Positions 52,716 to 62,255 of a stretch of DNA of 64,000 nucleotides are shown piece by piece. Under the pieces are notes generated by a model. It was not told the DNA's origin. It was given only the letters and a program-made list of their open reading frames with translations, and did not search any database. Source of the DNA: Rhynchopus sp. YZ270_cl-10 (taxonomy: Eukaryota > Euglenozoa > Diplonemea > Diplonemida > Diplonemidae). Numbering within the stretch: the stretch's first letter is position 1; every line of letters begins with the position of its first letter. Position numbers and translations under genes: made by a program. Where the stretch lies: the NCBI GenBank assembly GCA_964035575.1, contig OZ037870.1, forward strand, positions 1,156,014 through 1,220,013, written 5' to 3'.

Positions 52716-54584
52716 GCGATGTGATTTTTTCCTTTTATATTGTACCGGCGACGTTAAAGGGGACAATATATACAAAGAAGAAAGGTCACAACAACAACAA
52801 AAAAAAAAAAAAAAACCCACAATGCGATGCTCTCCCCCCCGACTCCCCTTTCCCTAGTTCGTCCCTCCCTTTCTCTTTCCCCTTCCCCACTCTTTTTCAG
52901 GAGTGCCTTCTGTTGATGTTGGTGTTATAGGTGACTATGTGTAGATGGGGCTTAGGTTCATCTTTGCCAACTTTTTTTTTTCTTTTTGTAGAGGAGACGA
53001 TGCTGGTGGACAAAGAATCCTATCTTAATCATCTTTTCGTTTTTTTTTGTTCGTTTTTGATCGCCCAACAAAAAGGGTGGATTTTTCCCCTACCCCCCGC
53101 TCCTCCCTTTTTGGTGAGAACCAATCATTTCTTTGAACTTCTCTTTTCTTTCAAAAACTTTAACTACAGTTTTGAAATTTCGCCGTGCTTTCACACTACA
53201 CCTATTACTCTAATAACGCCCCTCCGTTCAGATGTCTGCAGACTCACGTAAGCAGAGATAACAACGATTTCAGCTTATCATTTGACAAAGTCACGAGAGG
53301 GGCTTTAGCATTTCAAGTCAATTCCTCCCCCCTTTTATACCTACGTTCTTGCCATCTTTCCTGTTCGTTTATGGGTGAGGGGGTCTTTGTACCTTCGTCT
53401 TCCTTTTATAGCACAGTCATGAAAGAATCCCCTTCGAATCACGTTTCGTGGTGAGGTGGGGTGGCTAAGTACAATTTTTTTTAAAAAGGGTATTTTCTGA
53501 TCCTCCTTCAGAATGTGGTCGATCTTAGCCGCATTGTTTACAATGAATTTTACTTCATGCCTGCGTCGATGAACGGTGAGGCATTTGCACTTTCTTTTAA
53601 CTTCTTTTCTTTGTTTCGCTTTTCTAGCTTTCTGAGAATCTCGCTCTCTCGCTTTACCATATATCCTTAAAGGTGACTAAGCATGAGAGAATCTTTTTAG
53701 CTTTTATTTTTATGTATTGTGTGACTGGTACAGGGGGTCAGTCTGAGGTGCCTGTATCAACAACTACCTTTTAAAACAAAAAATGTTTTGTGAACCCTTT
53801 ATTGCGTTTTCACAAAACCTTGCTTTTTTTACACCTTTTTTTGGGGTTTGTGTCATTTCACTTTCCTTCGTTGACTATCTTCATAGTCTTAGCTTTTTGT
53901 TATTTCTTTCAAATAGCTCTAAAGATCGGTACACCGGTTTCATTTCTTAATTCTTGTTCTTTTCCTTCTCTTTTACACCTTTATTAAAAGCACAAGGAGA
54001 AAATCTTTTCAAAAGGGTGTTTTCAACACTTTTTTCAAGGATCTCCTTTTCCTCTTTTCCCCTTTTTTTTGTGTCCCAACACCCACAAAAAAATGCTGCT
54101 TTAATAACCCGCATCTAATAGCACTCGGTAAATGTGCATTTTCTGATGTAGTTTTTTTTTTCTTCTTTTTTTCTTCTTCTCCATCAGAAGCACACCACAT
54201 ACCCACCAATTCCTCTCCCCTACCTACCACTACCTCTCTAATGAGGCCCCAGAGTTATCTTTCAAATTTTTTCTTCTCCTGACATTACCTTAAAAAAAAA
54301 GCTCTTTTTCTGTCATCTCAATGAGACTCATGAAGGAGGAAAATAGAAACAAAGCATTTTGAACACACTTTGCGGTTATGGGGGACGAACCGCGCTGCAG
54401 AAGCCACCTCCTCACCAAAACAGGTCGAGGTTTTTTTTTTGTGCGTTTTACAACCTCTCTCCCCCATGGGTTTTATCGTGTGATGAGTGTTAAGTTTCTA
54501 TTTCCTCCCTTCTCCTTCTCCTCTTCCTCTTCCTCCTTCTCCTCCTCCATATTTTTTTTTTCAGAGTTGAAAAAGAAAGGCACT

Positions 54585-55349
54585 ATGTTGCGTCTAACAA
54601 ATGCGTTGAGTTTTCGGAATATGACGTTCCAAGGGATGAAGGCAAACCGTGTAGGGGGGCACAGCCCGTTGATAGGGGGGATGAAGAAAGGTATGATGAG
54701 CTCACGGATAGCGACGAAGGGATATAACGTTGGGAAGAACGAACGCCCGATGACACGCAGGTCTACCCAACTGGCAAAAGAGTTTTCGAGGGACGCACTG
54801 TCCAAAACGATGCTTGCAGGGAATACTACCTACGAATTTCACATGAAGCCCCGCCCCAGAAGCGAACACAAGGGCGACCTCGACCGTGCCATCCAGCATC
54901 TCATCGTCTCCCTCCAGCGGCAGATAAATTACTACGGACGGCGTGAGGAGCCGCAGAGGACCTTTCTAGGGGAGTGCTTTCTGCGCCCAAAGCCAAAGGG
55001 AATGCGTGGAGAAGACGAGCTGGTGCCGACAATGTCTTGGGTAGAGACGAAGAAGAAGATCGACACCGGGTACATCATCCAAGATGCGGATCTCATTCCG
55101 GAGAACCGCGACGAGGTGCTCTACAGAATACGCAACTACTTCAAGACACGCCACGTCCGCCTCACGCTCGACCGCCATTCGGAGTACCCATCAGGTTTCA
55201 GCTGTGTGCTCGCATGGGATGCAAAAGATGACGCTGTCGTGCTCACTCCTGAAGACCAGCCAGTCCCCGTCCCCCGTATCGATGTCCGCCAACCAAGCAG
55301 AACCGGCGTAAAAGGGGTAGGTCTTGGGTTGCAGGGCACAGCGATGTAG
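54585..55349 (+). CDS. Putative mitochondrial protein, 254 residues, unknown family
   Basis: I chose the ATG at 54585 because a strong T-tract ending TTTCAG (54559-54564) lies just upstream. The frame is open from 54378, but that stretch is Ser/Phe-rich homopolymer translation. The N-terminus (MLRLTNALSFRNMTFQ) has Arg and hydrophobic residues and no acidic residue in its first ~60 positions, as expected of a mitochondrial targeting sequence. The rest is compact and mixed alpha/beta with conserved-looking stretches: DRAIQHLIVSLQRQINYYG, RDEVLYRIRNYF and FSCVLAWDAKDDAVVL. No catalytic motif is visible. It could be a lineage-specific mitochondrial ribosome or respiratory-complex subunit, which is inference only. 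Confidence 0.75.
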   Translation: MLRLTNALSFRNMTFQGMKANRVGGHSPLIGGMKKGMMSSRIATKGYNVGKNERPMTRRSTQLAKEFSRDALSKTMLAGNTTYEFHMKPRPRSEHKGDLDRAIQHLIVSLQRQINYYGRREEPQRTFLGECFLRPKPKGMRGEDELVPTMSWVETKKKIDTGYIIQDADLIPENRDEVLYRIRNYFKTRHVRLTLDRHSEYPSGFSCVLAWDAKDDAVVLTPEDQPVPVPRIDVRQPSRTGVKGVGLGLQGTAM

Positions 55350-55627
55350 ATGATAGGGTGGGGGAGGTGGGGGAAGGGGGAGGGGGGGGATAAAATTCGA
55401 ATCGAAAAAAAAAGTTGTGATCTTTTTGTAAACGTTTTTGTTGTGAGTGGGAAAGTGTCTCGTAGTTCAGTCACCCAGCCGTGCTCCGGAACACCGGCCC
55501 GTCAGGTGTGGAGATAGTGTGTGGGAGTGAAGAGGGGAAAATTCGGTATTGTTGGGTAAGGGTTTGGGTACGTATTACAATAACAACCCACACACGACAG
55601 GATCTTTTCATTTATTCTATAACAACT

Positions 55628-57331
55628 ATGTTGCGTCTCGCTCAAGTTGCGTTGCTGCTTGCGACGTTTGCAGTGGGGTCTGATGCCAAGGTGTTCTACT
55701 GGTTCAAGGCGACGAGGAACTGGCAGAAGAGCCGTGGCAAGGAGCTCGGGAAGGAGGAGTACACCATGAAGGGATGGGTGAAGGTGGACACTGGAGTGTC
55801 GAGGGACCTTGGCTGTCTGACGTGCAACTCGCACAACCACTGCTCGATGACAGGGAACTGGGCTGTGTCCGGAACACAGAGCACGTCCGGTGCTCTGCAG
55901 CTGAGAACGCACATGGATGCGTGGGAGGACGACAACGGCGGGAGGTGCTCGTTCAAGAAGGGGTTCTGGATCAACGATGACGACAGCCGCTGTCGCAAGG
56001 AGTGCAGTGTCAACATGAAGTCCTATGCAATGGGAACAACGCACACACACAGGTGCAGCGGTGGCAACGCCTGGCTTGAGGTGCAGTTCCGTTGGTGGCC
56101 AGACACCACGTCTGCGCCGGACACACTTGCACCCCCAACGTCTGCACCGCCAACATCGGCACCCCCGACAAACGCACCACCGACGCCTGCTCCCCCGACA
56201 AGCGCACCGCCAACATCGGCACCCCCGACGTCTGCACCGCCAACAAACGCACCACCGACGTCCGCTCCCCCGACATCTGCTCCCCCGACAAGCGCACCAC
56301 CGACATCGGCACCGCCAACATCCGCTCCCGCGACTTCTGCACCACCCACTTCCGCACCACCAACACCTGCCCCGACTCCGTTGTGCACTGACGGAACAGG
56401 ATGGACGGACAGCCACGGCCACATGTGTGCGTTCTACATCCTGAGTGCTGTGCGCGACGCTCTGTACAACGAGACTCTTGGAGGCATCTTCTCCACCTGG
56501 ACTGGCGACGACCCGTGCGTGTGGGGTGGTGTTGAGTGCTACGACGGAGAGTTTGTGTTCCGCCTCAAGCTTGGAAACACGGAAACTCTGGCAGCAGTGG
56601 TTCCGGACCTGTCCCGCCTGACGCGCATGGTTGAGTTGAACGTGCGTGGCACCCAGATCACTGGCTTTGCTGGACTGCCCGCATCTCTGCTGGACCTTGA
56701 CTTCTCGTTCACACAGATCAACGGCCCGATGCCTGCCGCTGCCACTGCCGCAAAGAGGGCCATCAGTGCACGCAGTGCTGGACTGACAGGTGAGCTCCCA
56801 GACTTCCTGGACGGCATGCGCGAGATCGACGTGAGCTTCAACAGCATGGAGGGTCCGTTCCCTTCCCTGCCTGCCGACCTGATCAACTTCATTGCACAGA
56901 GCAACAAGTTCACTGGCCCACTCCCTGAGTGCGAGAGCTGCATGCGTGTCATTGTGAACACCAACGAGCTGACAGGGTCTCTGCGTGCCTACCCGAACCT
57001 GTGGACGGGACACTTCCAATACAACTTCCTGAGCGGTGGACTGGACCTGACGCTCATGCCCACAGCCACATACATTGACGTGACACGCAACATGCTGACC
57101 GGCACTGTGACTGACCTTCAGGACGCAGGGCTGAAGATCCAGACACTGAAGCTCGGACACAACGAGTTTTCGGGCAGTTTCCCATTTGCACCTGTGTCCC
57201 CTGCACGTGTGCTGCACCGCCTTGAGCTGAACCACAACCAGCTGACGGGTGCTGAGCCCACTGCAGCAGAGACTGCTCTGGTTGCAGCTCAGGTGACGCA
57301 CAACGACAACACCTTCGGTATGCGGAACTAG
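55628..57331 (+). CDS. Secreted LRR protein with Pro/Thr-rich linker, array copy 1
   Basis: The 567-residue frame begins at the ATG after ACAACT. The frame is open 49 codons upstream, but that part diverges between copies while the part after this ATG does not. Residues 1-20 are a signal peptide. Residues 21-158 form a Cys-rich domain (CLTCNSHNHC, then CRKEC) with many Trp, of no family I know. Residues 159-251 are ~90 residues of APPTSAPPTN-type repeats, likely O-glycosylated. Residues 253-567 hold an LRRNT-like cap (TWTGDDPCVWGGVECYDGEF) and about eight plant/protist-type leucine-rich repeats (NKFTGPLP, NELTGSL, NMLTGTV, NEFSGSFP, NQLTGAEP). There is no membrane anchor at the C-terminus. 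It is likely secreted or wall-bound and binds a ligand or surface. Confidence 0.9.
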   Translation: MLRLAQVALLLATFAVGSDAKVFYWFKATRNWQKSRGKELGKEEYTMKGWVKVDTGVSRDLGCLTCNSHNHCSMTGNWAVSGTQSTSGALQLRTHMDAWEDDNGGRCSFKKGFWINDDDSRCRKECSVNMKSYAMGTTHTHRCSGGNAWLEVQFRWWPDTTSAPDTLAPPTSAPPTSAPPTNAPPTPAPPTSAPPTSAPPTSAPPTNAPPTSAPPTSAPPTSAPPTSAPPTSAPATSAPPTSAPPTPAPTPLCTDGTGWTDSHGHMCAFYILSAVRDALYNETLGGIFSTWTGDDPCVWGGVECYDGEFVFRLKLGNTETLAAVVPDLSRLTRMVELNVRGTQITGFAGLPASLLDLDFSFTQINGPMPAAATAAKRAISARSAGLTGELPDFLDGMREIDVSFNSMEGPFPSLPADLINFIAQSNKFTGPLPECESCMRVIVNTNELTGSLRAYPNLWTGHFQYNFLSGGLDLTLMPTATYIDVTRNMLTGTVTDLQDAGLKIQTLKLGHNEFSGSFPFAPVSPARVLHRLELNHNQLTGAEPTAAETALVAAQVTHNDNTFGMRN

Positions 57332-58941
57332 TCTTTAGCTTTCTCAACACACACACATCTACCCCACAGATCAGCTGTGATCGACTGACACCATTTTTAC
57401 GCTGTCTGATCATTGACTTGAACATCAGACATTTCCACATTGCTCTCCCTCTCGCCCTCCCTGTCAAGGGTTCATTGTTTGTACCGCACCTGGATGGCAG
57501 CTGGGCACACCTGTTAATCGTTCCGAACGATGCAGATCAGGGCGCCTGTGCTTTTCCACGGTTGTACTTTCTCTCTCTCTCTCTGAAATGTGTCGCGACG
57601 CTTGTCTGTGCTGTAGTTCTGACCCCTCGGAGGGGCTCTCAGAATGACGGTGCAAAGTGTGTCAAGACAAAATGAGAGATACTTTTATCATTTAGCTTTA
57701 TTTTCCCCACCCTCAAGCAGTCTAATCGTGGACAGCTCCAGTGCCGTTGGCTTCTGAGCGTCCTTCCGTGTACTGCTGGTGCTCTTCCCTTACCTACCCA
57801 TCCCCGTAATTTCCACTGTGTCTCTGGTGTTCGAAAATAGTTGAGGGCGTTGGCACACACTGCACGTGGCTGTGTTGATGTGGCCACCAAGGCTTCAACA
57901 TGCGGCGGCTATTGAGCTGTCTTATTTCTACCAGTGGCGTACCCCTTCCCTTCCCCTTACAACAAAGTTTATCTTTATCCGACAAAATAATGCGACGCCC
58001 GCGCTTTGCAGGTGTTGTATTATTTGTTGTTTTTCTCTGCTCGTTCTGCTTTGAGCATCATGTGAGAACGTTTGAACCAGACACAGGCTCTTGTATTTCC
58101 TTGCCACGCAAAGGTCAGGTTCTTGCAATGTCTGTGCCTAGTGAAGACCTCCTTCGCAGTTGCTCAGCGAACACCCGTTTTCTCTCTTTTTCCACAGATC
58201 GAAAGCCCGCATTGTACTCCTGGGTTAATTTGGTCGATGCTGTCTTTCTCTCGACAGCATATTGTTTCAGTTTTTATTTTCTCTCTCGCTCTTTTTATAA
58301 TAAGGTGACCAAGCACGTGAGGCTTAGGGTCATCTTATAAACTTTTCTCTTTCAATCCTGCCCACCCTGTCTCCCATGTCAAGGTGTGTAGTTAGGATAT
58401 TTTACATACATCACACATATTTCAAAACATTCGTGTAAGCGTATTCCGAGTCTCGTGTAGTTCGTGCACAGGAGACGGCAAGTAACACTGCCACATTCCT
58501 GAGCTTGGACAATCAGACTATACATCACCACGTTAACACAACAACTACAAAAAATAGAGGGCGACACTTTTTTGTAAACTCCCCCACACTGCATATGACT
58601 TCTCTTCTGTGAGATGTAACGCGCTCCCACCAAAAGGCCTCTCGTATCTGTAGCGACACACATGCACAGAAGGCGGCGTCGTCTTACCACGCACAGCATC
58701 TATCTCTCCTTCATAGGAAAGCACGCACCCCTGCACGGGCAATTCTTCTGACTACTCTGTGAGCGGGAAAGTGTCACGTAGTTCAGTCACCCAGCCGTGC
58801 TCCGGAACTCTGCCCGGCAGGTGTGGAGATAGTGTGTGGAAGCGAAGAGGGGAAAATTGGTTGTTGGGTAAGGGTTTGGGTACGTATATTACAATAACAA
58901 CCCACACACGACAGGGTCTTTTCATTTTTTCCATAACAACT
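57332..58941 (+). other. Spacer between LRR copies 1 and 2 (repeated at 60646-62255)
   Basis: It holds a CT microsatellite, a family A' copy at 58305-58352 (AAGGTGACCAAGCACGTGAG) and the 5' block from about 58756. A 146-codon open frame (57900-58340) is Phe/Ser/Leu-rich and I do not accept it. The same spacer recurs after copy 2, with its A' copy at 61619-61666. Confidence 0.6.
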
Positions 58942-60645
58942 ATGTTGCGTCTCGCTCAAGTTGCGTTGCTGCTTGCGACGTTTGCAGTGGGGTCTGATGC
59001 CAAGGTGTTCTACTGGTTCAAGGCGACGAGGAACTGGCAGAAGAGCCGTGGCAAGGAGCTCGGGAAGGAGGAGTACACCATGAAGGGATGGGTGAAGGTG
59101 GACACTGGAGTGTCGAGGGACCTTGGCTGTCTGACGTGCAACTCGCACAACCACTGCTCGATGACAGGGAACTGGGCTGTGTCCGGAACACAGAGCACGT
59201 CCGGTGCTCTGCAGCTGAGAACGCACATGGATGCGTGGGAGGACGACAACGGCGGGAGGTGCTCGTTCAAGAAGGGGTTCTGGATCAACGATGACGACAG
59301 CCGCTGTCGCAAGGAGTGCAGTGTCAACATGAAGTCCTATGCAATGGGAACAACGCACACACACAGGTGCAGCGGTGGCAACGCCTGGCTTGAGGTGCAG
59401 TTCCGTTGGTGGCCAGACACCACGTCTGCGCCGGACACACTTGCACCCCCAACGTCTGCACCGCCAACATCGGCACCCCCGACAAACGCACCACCGACGC
59501 CTGCTCCCCCGACAAGCGCACCGCCAACATCGGCACCCCCGACGTCTGCACCGCCAACAAACGCACCACCGACGTCCGCTCCCCCGACATCTGCTCCCCC
59601 GACAAGCGCACCACCGACATCGGCACCGCCAACATCCGCTCCCGCGACTTCTGCACCACCCACTTCCGCACCACCAACACCTGCCCCGACTCCGTTGTGC
59701 ACTGACGGAACAGGATGGACGGACAGCCACGGCCACATGTGTGCGTTCTACATCCTGAGTGCTGTGCGCGACGCTCTGTACAACGAGACTCTTGGAGGCA
59801 TCTTCTCCACCTGGACTGGCGACGACCCGTGCGTGTGGGGTGGTGTTGAGTGCTACGACGGAGAGTTTGTGTTCCGCCTCAAGCTTGGAAACACGGAAAC
59901 TCTGGCAGCAGTGGTTCCGGACCTGTCCCGCCTGACGCGCATGGTTGAGTTGAACGTGCGTGGCACCCAGATCACTGGCTTTGCTGGACTGCCCGCATCT
60001 CTGCTGGACCTTGACTTCTCGTTCACACAGATCAACGGCCCGATGCCTGCCGCTGCCACTGCCGCAAAGAGGGCCATCAGTGCACGCAGTGCTGGACTGA
60101 CAGGTGAGCTCCCAGACTTCCTGGACGGCATGCGCGAGATCGACGTGAGCTTCAACAGCATGGAGGGTCCGTTCCCTTCCCTGCCTGCCGACCTGATCAA
60201 CTTCATTGCACAGAGCAACAAGTTCACTGGCCCACTCCCTGAGTGCGAGAGCTGCATGCGTGTCATTGTGAACACCAACGAGCTGACAGGGTCTCTGCGT
60301 GCCTACCCGAACCTGTGGACGGGACACTTCCAATACAACTTCCTGAGCGGTGGACTGGACCTGACGCTCATGCCCACAGCCACATACATTGACGTGACAC
60401 GCAACATGCTGACCGGCACTGTGACTGACCTTCAGGACGCAGGGCTGAAGATCCAGACACTGAAGCTCGGACACAACGAGTTTTCGGGCAGTTTCCCATT
60501 TGCACCTGTGTCCCCTGCACGTGTGCTGCACCGCCTTGAGCTGAACCACAACCAGCTGACGGGTGCTGAGCCCACTGCAGCAGAGACTGCTCTGGTTGCA
60601 GCTCAGGTGACGCACAACGACAACACCTTCGGTATGCGGAACTAG
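58942..60645 (+). CDS. Secreted LRR protein, array copy 2
   Basis: The protein matches copy 1 residue for residue from the ATG at 58942. The leader differs from copy 1 in its last 30 bases (GGGTCTTTTCATTTTTTCC here, GGATCTTTTCATTTATTCT there), and the upstream block also differs, with copies 2 and 3 agreeing. As in copy 1, a CACACGACAG (58905-58914) lies 27 bases before the ATG, a candidate acceptor. Identity this high means a very recent duplication or continuing gene conversion, and the array probably raises dosage of one product. Confidence 0.9.
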   Translation: MLRLAQVALLLATFAVGSDAKVFYWFKATRNWQKSRGKELGKEEYTMKGWVKVDTGVSRDLGCLTCNSHNHCSMTGNWAVSGTQSTSGALQLRTHMDAWEDDNGGRCSFKKGFWINDDDSRCRKECSVNMKSYAMGTTHTHRCSGGNAWLEVQFRWWPDTTSAPDTLAPPTSAPPTSAPPTNAPPTPAPPTSAPPTSAPPTSAPPTNAPPTSAPPTSAPPTSAPPTSAPPTSAPATSAPPTSAPPTPAPTPLCTDGTGWTDSHGHMCAFYILSAVRDALYNETLGGIFSTWTGDDPCVWGGVECYDGEFVFRLKLGNTETLAAVVPDLSRLTRMVELNVRGTQITGFAGLPASLLDLDFSFTQINGPMPAAATAAKRAISARSAGLTGELPDFLDGMREIDVSFNSMEGPFPSLPADLINFIAQSNKFTGPLPECESCMRVIVNTNELTGSLRAYPNLWTGHFQYNFLSGGLDLTLMPTATYIDVTRNMLTGTVTDLQDAGLKIQTLKLGHNEFSGSFPFAPVSPARVLHRLELNHNQLTGAEPTAAETALVAAQVTHNDNTFGMRN

Positions 60646-62255
60646 TCTTTAGCTTTCTCAACACACACACATCTACCCCACAGATCAGCTGTGATCGACT
60701 GACACCATTTTTACGCTGTCTGATCATTGACTTGAACATCAGACATTTCCACATTGCTCTCCCTCTCGCCCTCCCTGTCAAGGGTTCATTGTTTGTACCG
60801 CACCTGGATGGCAGCTGGGCACACCTGTTAATCGTTCCGAACGATGCAGATCAGGGCGCCTGTGCTTTTCCACGGTTGTACTTTCTCTCTCTCTCTCTGA
60901 AATGTGTCGCGACGCTTGTCTGTGCTGTAGTTCTGACCCCTCGGAGGGGCTCTCAGAATGACGGTGCAAAGTGTGTCAAGACAAAATGAGAGATACTTTT
61001 ATCATTTAGCTTTATTTTCCCCACCCTCAAGCAGTCTAATCGTGGACAGCTCCAGTGCCGTTGGCTTCTGAGCGTCCTTCCGTGTACTGCTGGTGCTCTT
61101 CCCTTACCTACCCATCCCCGTAATTTCCACTGTGTCTCTGGTGTTCGAAAATAGTTGAGGGCGTTGGCACACACTGCACGTGGCTGTGTTGATGTGGCCA
61201 CCAAGGCTTCAACATGCGGCGGCTATTGAGCTGTCTTATTTCTACCAGTGGCGTACCCCTTCCCTTCCCCTTACAACAAAGTTTATCTTTATCCGACAAA
61301 ATAATGCGACGCCCGCGCTTTGCAGGTGTTGTATTATTTGTTGTTTTTCTCTGCTCGTTCTGCTTTGAGCATCATGTGAGAACGTTTGAACCAGACACAG
61401 GCTCTTGTATTTCCTTGCCACGCAAAGGTCAGGTTCTTGCAATGTCTGTGCCTAGTGAAGACCTCCTTCGCAGTTGCTCAGCGAACACCCGTTTTCTCTC
61501 TTTTTCCACAGATCGAAAGCCCGCATTGTACTCCTGGGTTAATTTGGTCGATGCTGTCTTTCTCTCGACAGCATATTGTTTCAGTTTTTATTTTCTCTCT
61601 CGCTCTTTTTATAATAAGGTGACCAAGCACGTGAGGCTTAGGGTCATCTTATAAACTTTTCTCTTTCAATCCTGCCCACCCTGTCTCCCATGTCAAGGTG
61701 TGTAGTTAGGATATTTTACATACATCACACATATTTCAAAACATTCGTGTAAGCGTATTCCGAGTCTCGTGTAGTTCGTGCACAGGAGACGGCAAGTAAC
61801 ACTGCCACATTCCTGAGCTTGGACAATCAGACTATACATCACCACGTTAACACAACAACTACAAAAAATAGAGGGCGACACTTTTTTGTAAACTCCCCCA
61901 CACTGCATATGACTTCTCTTCTGTGAGATGTAACGCGCTCCCACCAAAAGGCCTCTCGTATCTGTAGCGACACACATGCACAGAAGGCGGCGTCGTCTTA
62001 CCACGCACAGCATCTATCTCTCCTTCATAGGAAAGCACGCACCCCTGCACGGGCAATTCTTCTGACTACTCTGTGAGCGGGAAAGTGTCACGTAGTTCAG
62101 TCACCCAGCCGTGCTCCGGAACTCTGCCCGGCAGGTGTGGAGATAGTGTGTGGAAGCGAAGAGGGGAAAATTGGTTGTTGGGTAAGGGTTTGGGTACGTA
62201 TATTACAATAACAACCCACACACGACAGGGTCTTTTCATTTTTTCCATAACAACT

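Larger units (their letters stand above)
46241..54584 (+). other. 8.3 kb gene-free, repeat-dense region
   Basis: No supported gene. It holds families D (47062, 49310), A' (47798, 51134, 52929, 53672), B (48029, 49059, 53557), A (51196, 53285), G (52623) and a family-C-like piece (53730), plus the hAT-like elements 48236-48729 and 51951-52364, the piggyBac-like element 49663-51041 and an orphan LRR-unit block at 51663. It ends with T/C-rich DNA and TTTTTTCAG at 54564, 20 bases before the next ATG. Confidence 0.6.

Noticed and set aside
54378-54584. Upstream extension of the mitochondrial-type protein
   Set aside because: It encodes Ser/Phe runs from a T/C-rich tract that looks like a splice-acceptor region.
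55502-57301. Long open frame of about 600 codons on the minus strand across each LRR gene
   Set aside because: It mirrors the GC-rich codon use of the sense gene; it is Cys/Arg-rich with no domain, and the sense frame has a signal peptide and clear LRRs.
57900-58340. 146-codon frame in the LRR spacer (repeated at 61214)
   Set aside because: Its repetition is due to the tandem array, not selection; composition is unlike the accepted genes.
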